17,566 nt of DNA from Verrucomicrobiota bacterium (GTDB lineage: Bacteria; Verrucomicrobiota; Verrucomicrobiia; Opitutales; Opitutaceae). Positions 8,110 to 14,726 of the stretch are shown here, in pieces (the first letter of the stretch is position 1; each line of letters opens with the position of its first letter). The stretch is from NCBI GenBank assembly GCA_030916665.1, contig JAUPWC010000484.1, positions 1 to 17,566 of the forward strand, given 5' to 3'. A program made the position numbers and the translations under genes. The notes under the pieces are model-generated. The model did no database searches. It was given only the letters and a program-made list of their open reading frames with translations, and was not told the DNA's origin.

Positions 8110-9567
8110 TCATGGCCGATTTCGGCCGGCAGGTTTCTGTTCGCCGCCATACAGGCGCGCGCCTTCCTCGGTCGTGCGGTTGATTTTTGGAAAGAAGACC
8201 CCGAGTTCGGATTTGAGTTGGTCAAGATTGATCCCGGCGGATCGCTCCGCGTTGAGCGGGGAAAGCAGGTTGTGCCATTCGTAGGGATCGACGGAATGAT
8301 CATAGAGCTCCTCGTTGCCGTTGTTCCAGCGCAGGTAGCGCCAGCGGTCGGTGCGGATACTGTGGTTGTTGAACTGCCAGGTGGTGAGGGCGGGCGTGCC
8401 GTCCCAAGGAGCGGCCGGGTCACGCAGGTAAGGGGTGATTGACACGCCCTCGACGTGGACTGGCCGCGGCAGGCCGGCCAACTCCACGAGGGTGGCATAA
8501 AGGCTCATCGTGTCCACCGGCTGGCTGGCGCGGCCACCGCGCGCGATGCCCGGACCAGCCCAGATGTAGGGCATACGCGTGGCTTCCTCCCACAGGCCTG
8601 TCTTGCGCCACTTCTGCTTCTCGCCGAGATGCCAGCCATGATCTCCAAGAACGACGACGATGGTGTTGTCCCGATGCGGGCTCTTTTCCAAGGCGTCGAG
8701 CACGCGCCCGATCTGCACGTCAGCATAGGTTATGCAGGCGAGATAGGCGCGGATTGCTTTCTTCCACGAACCTTCCTTCAGGATTTTTAGGTGCTCCTCG
8801 GATGGCTTGCCGCCGGGCACGTCGGCGAGGTCGTCATCCCGGTAGGGGGGAAGGTGGATGCTGTCCTCTGGATAGAGATCGAAGTATTTCTGCGGAACGT
8901 GCCACGGGAGGTGGGGACGGAATATACCACAGGCGATGAAGAAGGGGCGGTCGCGTTGCTCTGCCAGAGCTGAGATTGCCGCGCTCGCGGACCAGTAGTC
9001 ACCGACGCTTTCGTCTCCACCCGGCAGCTCCGCGATCGAAAGATCGCCGGCGGTGTAACGGACGGCCTGACCGGGAGCACCGCGCTCGGTGCTGGCGTTG
9101 GAGTTCTCGTTCTGCGCAATCGAATCATCGCCGCGCGGATTCTGCGGGTAGTCGTCCCAGTCGCTAGGGCGGATGTGCCTGGCGGTGTGGAAGAGCTTAC
9201 CCACGCCGAATGTATAGTAGCCTTGGCGGCGGAGCAGACCTGGCAGCGCGTATCCATCGCCGATAACCGTGCGCCAGTCGGTGGCATTGCCGTAAACACC
9301 CGAGGTTGAGGGGCGCAAGCCGGTGAGGAACGCGGCGCGGCTGGGATTGCAGACGGAGGAGGCCGTGTGGGCGTTGGTGAACGTGACGCCGCGCGCGGTC
9401 AGCCGGTCTAGGTTGGGCGTGATCACCTGCGTGTTGCGTCCGAGGTGGTTGACCCAGTGGTTCAGATCGTCAACGGCGATGACAAGGATGTTGGGTCGTT
9501 CGGCGGCGGGCAGGAGCGGCACAAGGCCAAGCAAGAGAACCAAGCAGGGGTAGGGGAAGGGACGCAT
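8110..9567 (-). CDS. Exported type I sulfatase, iduronate-2-sulfatase-like
   Basis: A 485-residue member of the alkaline phosphatase-like sulfatase superfamily, which removes sulfate esters from sugars. Residues 1-22 form a signal peptide ending in LLPAA, so it acts outside the cytoplasm. Calcium-binding Asp33 and Asp34 lie in VIAVDDLNHW. The catalytic Cys73 lies in SVCNPSRAAFLTG, the C-x-P-S-R motif in which Cys is converted to formylglycine. Lys124 and His127 fall in GVGKLFH, and Asp309/His310 in LGDHGWHLGE. The VDDLN, RPSTSGVY and FRPHLPW segments match the iduronate-2-sulfatase-like group, but the substrate is not settled. It is the first gene of a three-gene minus-strand set. A GGAG sits only two bases before the ATG, which is too close for a normal ribosome-binding site. 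An insertion sequence ends 71 bp upstream and may affect transcription. Confidence 0.93.
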   Translation of the reverse strand: MRPFPYPCLVLLLGLVPLLPAAERPNILVIAVDDLNHWVNHLGRNTQVITPNLDRLTARGVTFTNAHTASSVCNPSRAAFLTGLRPSTSGVYGNATDWRTVIGDGYALPGLLRRQGYYTFGVGKLFHTARHIRPSDWDDYPQNPRGDDSIAQNENSNASTERGAPGQAVRYTAGDLSIAELPGGDESVGDYWSASAAISALAEQRDRPFFIACGIFRPHLPWHVPQKYFDLYPEDSIHLPPYRDDDLADVPGGKPSEEHLKILKEGSWKKAIRAYLACITYADVQIGRVLDALEKSPHRDNTIVVVLGDHGWHLGEKQKWRKTGLWEEATRMPYIWAGPGIARGGRASQPVDTMSLYATLVELAGLPRPVHVEGVSITPYLRDPAAPWDGTPALTTWQFNNHSIRTDRWRYLRWNNGNEELYDHSVDPYEWHNLLSPLNAERSAGINLDQLKSELGVFFPKINRTTEEGARLYGGEQKPAGRNRP

Positions 9568-9634
9568 CGCTCCGCGATTGAAGACGTTTTGAAGCGAACG
9601 CTAATCCGATTGATGTGTGACCGTCATAAGTTGT
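9568..9634 (-). promoter_or_regulatory. Upstream region of sulfatase operon with a possible operator
   Basis: This 67-bp region between the sulfatase start and the insertion sequence is all that remains of the native upstream region. It contains a short inverted repeat, AGCG-AA-CGCT (9593-9602), whose half-site resembles the AAGCGTT segment in the receptor/regulator control region and could be a LacI-type operator. A minus-strand TATGAC (9628-9623) could serve as a -10 element, paired at 18-bp spacing with TTTTCA (9652-9647) inside the insertion-sequence end. All of these are weak matches read by eye. Confidence 0.3.
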
Positions 9635-9638
9635 CTAG

Positions 9639-9653
9639 CAGGCTGCTGAAAAA
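9639..9653 (+). repeat. Left terminal inverted repeat of the insertion sequence
   Basis: CAGGCTGCTGAAAAA matches the reverse complement of 10942-10956 at all 15 positions. It begins directly after the CTAG target copy. The match stops after the A-run. Confidence 0.93.
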
Positions 9654-9684
9654 CTGCCTGATTTGAGCTTCTGGTGTTCCGCTG

Positions 9685-9791
9685 GCGGTTTTTTTTACCG
9701 CGAGCGCGAGCTGCGCGCCCGGTTTTCGCGCCGATTTCGGCGCGGTCCGCATCGCTTTGGCGGCGTTTTCGCGGTGTGCGGACACACCGCG
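9685..9791. other. Run of hairpins in the insertion-sequence tail
   Basis: Between the transposase stop (9806) and the left end of the element lie four consecutive perfect inverted repeats. They are 9685-9689/9697-9701 (5-bp stem, loop of seven T), 9704-9708/9714-9718 (5 bp), 9727-9733/9738-9744 (7 bp, loop ATTT) and 9770-9778/9783-9791 (9 bp, 4-base loop). None is followed by a clean U tract on the transposase strand. They may slow or end transposase transcription, protect the mRNA 3' end, or only reflect GC-rich composition. Confidence 0.5.
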
Positions 9792-9805
9792 GCCGCGGCG
9801 GGCGC

Positions 9806-10891
9806 TCAGGCCCGCGCCATCCCGGGCGGTCCGAGCGAGAGTTTGGCCATGCGCACCAGATTGCAGGCGATGGCCACATACTGGCCCTGGGCGTTGGTGC
9901 GCTCGACCCCGCGATAGCGGCTCTTACGGAAGTTGCCCGTGGTCTTGCACCAGCCGATGATCTCCTCGATGCGTTTGCGGATCAACTGGCTGACGGCGTG
10001 CGCGGCCGTGAGCCGGACCTGCAGCGGGTCCTGGCCCTGCTTGAGGGCCGGGTGCGGCACGACACCCAACTGGCGGGCGCCCTGAATGAAACCGGCGTTG
10101 TGGTAGCCCTTGTCCGCCCCGACCGTCTTGGGCCGGAAACCGTTGGCCTGGAGTTCGGCGAGCTGCTCGAGCGCCACCTCGCTCTCGGTGACGCCGACGG
10201 AGGGTGTCACCGCGAAGCGCACGCACAGGCCGTGCCGGTTCTCCATGGCCAGATGGGCCCCGAAGCACAGCTTCGCGGCCTGGCCCGGACTCTTGCGCAG
10301 GAGCTTCGCCTCGGCGTCGGTGGTGGAGCGGTGGGTGTCGTTGCCGCGCTTCTCGCCCTTGAAGTCCATCCACGCGTTGCCGGAACCGGGGCCCTTCGGC
10401 TCGTCCTTCGGCCGGAAGCTCTTCATCGAGGCCCAGGCTTCGATGAGGGTGCCGTCCACACTGAAGTGCTCGTTGGAGACCCAGCCGTGATGCCGGGCCA
10501 GCTCCACCACGGCGGTGAAGAACAGTTCGGCGACCTGGTGCTGGATCAGCCGCTGCTGGTTCTTGCTGTAGGTGGAAGCATCGAAGACCTCGGTGTCCAA
10601 CGGCAGGTCCACGAACCAGCGGAAAAGCAGGTCGGTCTTGAGCCGGTCGCAGAGCTGGCGGTCCGAGCGCACGGTGTAGAGCGCCTGCAGGACCTTGCCC
10701 TTGAGCAGCGTCTCCGGCGGGATCGAGGGGGCGCCATCGGCCGCGTAGATCCCGTCCAGTTGCTTGCTCAGGCTCGCGAGCACCTCGTCGCACATCCGCT
10801 TGATCACCCGGATCGGGTGCGTCTCGGGGATCATCGTCTCGACGTTGATCAGGCTGATGAAACAGGGCTGGTTCGGAAGTTCGCCGCGCAT
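9806..10891 (-). CDS. IS5-family DDE transposase
   Basis: A 361-residue transposase, complete and of usual length for IS5-type elements. An N-terminal DUF772-like region covers roughly residues 55-130 (LLKGKVLQALYTVRSDRQLCDRLKTDLLFRWF, then DASTYSKNQQRL). The catalytic core shows the DDE triad: Asp146 in HFSVDGTLIEAWAS, Asp260 in VGADKGYH and probably Glu309 in KRIEEIIGW. It cuts and rejoins DNA at the element ends. The ATG at 10891 has a weak AGCAGG about seven bases upstream, the best ribosome-binding site in the window. Transcription runs toward the sulfatase operon, so read-through could reach it. The opposite strand is also open over much of this length, which is a GC-rich coding shadow. 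Confidence 0.93.
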   Translation of the reverse strand: MRGELPNQPCFISLINVETMIPETHPIRVIKRMCDEVLASLSKQLDGIYAADGAPSIPPETLLKGKVLQALYTVRSDRQLCDRLKTDLLFRWFVDLPLDTEVFDASTYSKNQQRLIQHQVAELFFTAVVELARHHGWVSNEHFSVDGTLIEAWASMKSFRPKDEPKGPGSGNAWMDFKGEKRGNDTHRSTTDAEAKLLRKSPGQAAKLCFGAHLAMENRHGLCVRFAVTPSVGVTESEVALEQLAELQANGFRPKTVGADKGYHNAGFIQGARQLGVVPHPALKQGQDPLQVRLTAAHAVSQLIRKRIEEIIGWCKTTGNFRKSRYRGVERTNAQGQYVAIACNLVRMAKLSLGPPGMARA

Positions 10892-10941
10892 GTTGCCTGC
10901 TTCGACGCAACTTCAGCGCCAATGTTCAACCTGTGACAGAC

Positions 10942-10956
10942 TTTTTCAGCAGCCTG
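10942..10956 (-). repeat. Right terminal inverted repeat of the insertion sequence
   Basis: TTTTTCAGCAGCCTG is the exact reverse complement of the left end at 9639-9653 and is followed directly by the second CTAG copy. Confidence 0.93.
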
Positions 10957-10960
10957 CTAG

Positions 10961-11123
10961 AGCGCCGATTAGGTAATACCGCAACTTCGGAGCCAGTCAC
11001 GGCGGACCAAATCTCGGGCTTGCAACGGGCCGCTTTAAAACCCTCGCGAGGCATGGCGTTTGGCTCATATTACGGGCCGCGCACAATCCACCGCGCCGGG
11101 CTTGGCAATCGTTCGCGCCTAGG
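10961..11123 (+). promoter_or_regulatory. Upstream region of the multihaem cytochrome gene
   Basis: These 163 bp lie between the insertion sequence and the cytochrome start. No open frame of note is seen. A weak promoter-like pair is TTGGCT (11060-11065) and CACAAT (11082-11087), spaced 16 bp apart, 36 bp before the proposed start. It matches the sigma-70 consensus at four of six positions in each box, which is not compelling. The insertion sequence may have separated the gene from more distant control sites. Confidence 0.25.
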
Positions 11124-13322
11124 GTGGACTTTCCGGGCTTGTTTTTAATAGGCTCACCATTTTTCCAGCGGTCGCTTTTCCTCACGACAGGAGGAGCGTG
11201 GACGTTGATGGTCGGCCTGACCCTTGCCACGGGTTGCCGGCGAGCTGAAGCGCCGGTTGCGCGTCTCCGGGTGGACCAGGCCGTGGCCCAGACCTCGCAT
11301 TCGTGTCGCGAATGCCATGCGGAGATCCACGCCGCTTGGTCGCCGACCGACCATGCGCAGGCCAACCGGCCGGTTGATCCGGTGCGCGACGCCGAAGCGC
11401 TGCGGTTGTTTGCCCTCGTCGCGCCGGACTCGGCCCGGCCCGAGTTCCGATTGGGTCAGAAGCCCTCGTGGCAGCCTCTGGTGCCCGCGCCGGGCGGCCG
11501 CTGGCAGCCTCATGAGCAGGCCTTCGACCCGGTGAAGCACGAGTTCTTCAATGTGTTCGGTGACGAGAACCGTCGCGCCGGGGAGTGGGGGCACTGGTCC
11601 GGCCGGGGCATGAACTGGAATTCGATGTGCGCGCACTGCCACATGACGGGTTATCAGCGCCGCTACGATCCCGCCACCGACGCCTACGCTTCGACGTGGG
11701 TCGAGCACGGCGTGGGCTGCATCCAGTGTCACGGGCCGACGGCGCCGGGTCATGGCGACAAGAACAAGCCGGTCGCCGCGGGACCGAAGCCACCGTTCCA
11801 CGGCGACCGGGCGAGGATGATGCAGACCTGCGCCCCGTGTCATGCCCGCAACGAGAAGCTCACCGAGGATTTCCAGCCCGGGGACAATTATCACGACCAC
11901 TACCGGGTGACGCTGCCCGTCGAGCCGGGCATCTATTATCCTGACGGCCAGCAGCGCGACGAGGACTTCAACTGGACCTCCGTGCTGCTCAGCCGGATGG
12001 GCCACGCCGGTGTCACCTGTCTCGACTGCCACGATCCGCACACGACGAAGACGATCCTGCCGGCGACGGACAACCAGTTGTGCCAGCAGTGCCACGCGCC
12101 GCCGGGGCGGGAGATGGCCGGCGGCTTCCGCGCCACGCCGATTGATTCGCTCGCGCATTCGCGGCACCAGCCGGGCAGTGCCGGCAACAGTTGCGTGGCC
12201 TGCCACATGCCGGCCACGACCTACATGCAACGGTCGCCCCGCCACGACCACGGCTGGTTGAAACCCGATCCGTTGCTGACGAAGGAACTCGGCATCCCGA
12301 ACGCCTGCAGCAAGTGCCACGAGAAGGAGGGCCTCGACTGGGTCATCGCCAAGGCCGACGAGTGGTATGGGCCGAAGCTCGATTCCCGGCAGCGCGCACG
12401 GGCACGGGCTGTTGCGGCGGCGCAGGCGGGCGCTCCGTCGGCGGCCGATCAGTTGGTGGAACTGCTGCGCAGCGAGGACATCCCGGCGTGGCGCGCGACC
12501 TATCTGTCGCTGCTGCCCGGCCTGCCAGACGCCCGCGCTGCGATCCCGGCGGCGGAGGCGGCCTTGCGCGCGGGCGACCCGATGGAGCGCGCCGCCGCAG
12601 CCCGCTTCTTCGCCGGCAGCGCAGAGGCCGCACGCCTGCTCACGCCGTTGCTCGCCGATCCAGTGAGGCTGGTGCGGCTCGATGCCGCCTGGGCTCTGTC
12701 GGCGGCATTGCCGCCCGGTTCGGCCAGTAGGCGCGAACTCGATTTCTATCTTGCGCTGACACTTGATCAACCCACGGGCCGGCTGCGCATTGGGCAGGAT
12801 CTGGCCAACCGCGGAGATCTGGCCGGCGCGGAGCGGGAGATCGCCCGGGCCGTCGACTGGGATCCATATTCCGCCGGCATCCGCGAGTCGCAGGGCATGG
12901 TGCTGGCAGGGCTGGGCCAGCTCAACGAGGCGGGAAATGCATTCTATCGCGCGGCGGATCTGGCCGGTCGCGACCGGGGTGCGCCGCTGGCACTGCGCGC
13001 GGGACTCGCCTTTGCCGAGGCCGGGCGGCTTATGGAGGCGGAAAACGGATTCAGGTTGGCGTTGCGCCTCGACCCGCAGGTCCACCGGGCCCGCTATAAC
13101 CTCGGGCTGCTGTTGGCCCAGGCCGAGCGCTTGCCGGAAGCCGGCGCCGAACTGGCGCGGGCCGAGGCGGACGCGGCGGCCGAGGCCGACTATCCGTTTG
13201 CGTTGGCGACCGTGCTGCTGCGTCAGGGCGACCGGACGGGAGCCCGCGCCGCGGCCGAGCGTACACTGCGGATTGATCCGGCGCATGCCGGAGCGCAGCA
13301 GGTGCTGCAGGCGACGCGCTGA
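11124..13322 (+). CDS. Octahaem c-type cytochrome lipoprotein with HEAT/TPR C-terminus
   Basis: A 732-residue exported protein likely to carry eight haem c groups and act in electron transfer or redox catalysis in the envelope. CXXCH motifs start at Cys61, 169, 199, 236, 299, 320, 357 and 395. The N-terminus has an arginine, a hydrophobic stretch and a lipobox-like LATGC with Cys38, so it is probably a lipoprotein. After the haem domain (about 55-400), residues 430-560 look HEAT-like (MERAAAARFFAGS, VRLVRLDAAWALSAAL). Residues about 575-732 are TPR-like (AEREIARAVDWDPYSA, AENGFRLALRLDPQVHRARYNLGLLLAQA, RAAAERTLRIDPAHAGA). The start is a GTG at 11124; an in-frame TTG nearby is possible, and a later ATG would truncate the signal peptide. 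Haem attachment needs export, so the signal is expected. It resembles the TPR multihaem cytochromes found in Verrucomicrobiota; the electron partners are unknown. It converges on the second sulfatase with only 2 bp between stops. Confidence 0.88.
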   Translation: MDFPGLFLIGSPFFQRSLFLTTGGAWTLMVGLTLATGCRRAEAPVARLRVDQAVAQTSHSCRECHAEIHAAWSPTDHAQANRPVDPVRDAEALRLFALVAPDSARPEFRLGQKPSWQPLVPAPGGRWQPHEQAFDPVKHEFFNVFGDENRRAGEWGHWSGRGMNWNSMCAHCHMTGYQRRYDPATDAYASTWVEHGVGCIQCHGPTAPGHGDKNKPVAAGPKPPFHGDRARMMQTCAPCHARNEKLTEDFQPGDNYHDHYRVTLPVEPGIYYPDGQQRDEDFNWTSVLLSRMGHAGVTCLDCHDPHTTKTILPATDNQLCQQCHAPPGREMAGGFRATPIDSLAHSRHQPGSAGNSCVACHMPATTYMQRSPRHDHGWLKPDPLLTKELGIPNACSKCHEKEGLDWVIAKADEWYGPKLDSRQRARARAVAAAQAGAPSAADQLVELLRSEDIPAWRATYLSLLPGLPDARAAIPAAEAALRAGDPMERAAAARFFAGSAEAARLLTPLLADPVRLVRLDAAWALSAALPPGSASRRELDFYLALTLDQPTGRLRIGQDLANRGDLAGAEREIARAVDWDPYSAGIRESQGMVLAGLGQLNEAGNAFYRAADLAGRDRGAPLALRAGLAFAEAGRLMEAENGFRLALRLDPQVHRARYNLGLLLAQAERLPEAGAELARAEADAAAEADYPFALATVLLRQGDRTGARAAAERTLRIDPAHAGAQQVLQATR

Positions 13323-13329
13323 GCTCAGC
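13318..13329. repeat. 12-bp palindrome holding both convergent stop codons
   Basis: GCTGAGCTCAGC is a perfect palindrome. The cytochrome TGA occupies 13320-13322 and the sulfatase TGA, on the other strand, occupies 13327-13325. No T tracts flank it, so it is not a convincing intrinsic terminator. A chance origin is possible. Confidence 0.6.
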
Positions 13330-14710
13330 TCACGCCCGAGCCGCCGTAGTATTCCACCTGGCGCTGGAACGGATCCCGGGGCGGGGCGTCGATGAAACGC
13401 GGTTCGTGCTCGCCGATCGCGGTCATGCGCCGCACAAGGCGGGCGCGCAGGTCGGCCACGACGGCGGCGAAGGGCGGCATGCCGATGAGGTTGGTCTGTT
13501 CCCATGGATCGGCCTGCAGATCGTAAAGGAAATCATCCTCATAGACGTCCGAAGCGGCCAGGGAGACCGGTTTGCCCGCAGCATCGTTGCCGGGAGCGCG
13601 CACGGAATATTTCCATCGGGCGGTGCGGATGCAGCGGCCGGTGTGGCTCTCGGAAATCTGCACGAAGACCTCCTCGGGCCACGCGCCCTCGAGGCGTTTC
13701 TGCGCCAGGGGTTTGATCGACCTGCCGGGCATCTCCCCAGGCACGGCGATGCCCGCGGCATCGAGCAGCGTCGGCGGCAGGTCCACGAGCGAGACGAGGT
13801 TCTCCAGCCGGCCGCCGCCGTTGAAGCCCGGGCCGACGAGGGCGGTGGGCACGCGGATGGAGGCGTCGTGGCAGGAGCGTTTGTATTCCCCGTTGCGCGT
13901 CTTGAAGTGGCAGCCGTGGTCGCAGGTGTAGAGCACGATGGTGTTCTCCAACTGGCCGAGGCTGCGCAGGGAGTCGAAGAGCCGGCCGAGGGACTCGTCG
14001 AGGCGTTTGATCATGCCGCAGTAGCCGGGCCAGTGCTGGGGCGCGGTGCCCTTGAGCGCGGCCAGGTCGGGCGGGAGCGGAGCGGTGGCGTATTGCTGCT
14101 CGTAGCCGACCGGCGCGGGGTAGTCGTCGCGGTGGTTCTGGTGGTGCGGTTCGATGTAGGAAAGGAAGAGGAAGAAGGGTTTGTCCTCCCTGGTGCGCGC
14201 ATCGACGTGGCGGATGGCGGCGTCGGTGATGGCATCGACGCGGTAGCCGGGCAGTTTTTGCTCCCTGCCGTCCTGATCCCACAGGTGCGTGTCGTAGGCG
14301 TCGGAGACGAACTCGAGGAGGTTGGCGCCGAGCCAGGTCTGGTAGCCGCCCTGGAGTTCACGCGGCACGGCACCGTGGAACTTGTGCTCGGCGAGGTGCC
14401 ATTTGCCGATGTAGCCCGTGTGGTAGCCGGCGGCGTTGAAATGCTGGGCGAGGGTCGGCAGCTTCGGGTCGGGGCGGAAGCCGTTTTTCCAGACCCCGGT
14501 TTGCGTGGCGTAGTAGCCGGTCTGGAGGCAGGAGCGGGCGGGGCCGCACACCGGCTGGCAGGTGTAGCTGTGCGCGACATGCGTGCCGGTCGCTGCCATA
14601 CGGTCGAAGTTCGGGGTCAGCCCGAACGGGTAGCCGTGGGCACCGGTGGTGTCGGCGCGCTGCTGATCGGTGAAGAAGACGATGACGTTGGGACGCTTGG
14701 GGGCAGACAT
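13325..14710 (-). CDS. Type I sulfatase without signal peptide, probably cytoplasmic
   Basis: A 461-residue sulfatase of the formylglycine-dependent superfamily. The fold starts at once (MSAPKRPNVIVFFTDQQRAD) with no room for a signal peptide, so it should stay in the cytoplasm. Asp15 and Gln16 lie at the metal site. Catalytic Cys55 sits in QPVCGPARSCLQTG, a C-x-P-A-R variant of the core motif that still fits the known C-x-P-x-R recognition rule. Lys103 and His105 (IGKWHLAEH) and Asp264/His265 (CDHGCHFKTRNGEYKRS) fill the other conserved positions. The last is an unusual form of the common DHG region. It starts 16 bp after the permease gene and is the last of four genes read together with the ABC importer. 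This suggests that it desulfates an imported sugar. The start ATG is supported by the domain beginning directly after it. Substrate unknown. Confidence 0.9.
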   Translation of the reverse strand: MSAPKRPNVIVFFTDQQRADTTGAHGYPFGLTPNFDRMAATGTHVAHSYTCQPVCGPARSCLQTGYYATQTGVWKNGFRPDPKLPTLAQHFNAAGYHTGYIGKWHLAEHKFHGAVPRELQGGYQTWLGANLLEFVSDAYDTHLWDQDGREQKLPGYRVDAITDAAIRHVDARTREDKPFFLFLSYIEPHHQNHRDDYPAPVGYEQQYATAPLPPDLAALKGTAPQHWPGYCGMIKRLDESLGRLFDSLRSLGQLENTIVLYTCDHGCHFKTRNGEYKRSCHDASIRVPTALVGPGFNGGGRLENLVSLVDLPPTLLDAAGIAVPGEMPGRSIKPLAQKRLEGAWPEEVFVQISESHTGRCIRTARWKYSVRAPGNDAAGKPVSLAASDVYEDDFLYDLQADPWEQTNLIGMPPFAAVVADLRARLVRRMTAIGEHEPRFIDAPPRDPFQRQVEYYGGSGVS

Positions 14711-14726
14711 GGTGAGGGAGAGGGGC

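Larger units (their letters stand above)
9635..10960. mobile_element. Complete IS5-family insertion sequence with CTAG duplication
   Basis: The element proper spans 9639-10956 (1318 bp) and is flanked on each side by CTAG (9635-9638 and 10957-10960). IS5-type elements commonly duplicate CTAG or YTAR targets. Because CTAG is its own reverse complement, it could also be read as the outer part of a 19-bp inverted repeat. The ends are 15-bp perfect inverted repeats. One intact transposase gene fills most of the element, and no frameshift is seen. The copy therefore appears recent and possibly active. It sits between the sulfatase operon and the cytochrome gene and disrupts no recognisable coding sequence. 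Confidence 0.92.

Noticed and set aside
9674..10936. A 420-codon open frame antisense to the transposase
   Set aside because: The transposase on the other strand has a full DDE triad; the antisense frame has low complexity and no domain.
11154..13505. A 783-codon open frame antisense to the cytochrome gene
   Set aside because: It is Arg/Gly-rich with no recognisable domain and mirrors the GC-rich codons of the cytochrome gene, so it is a shadow.
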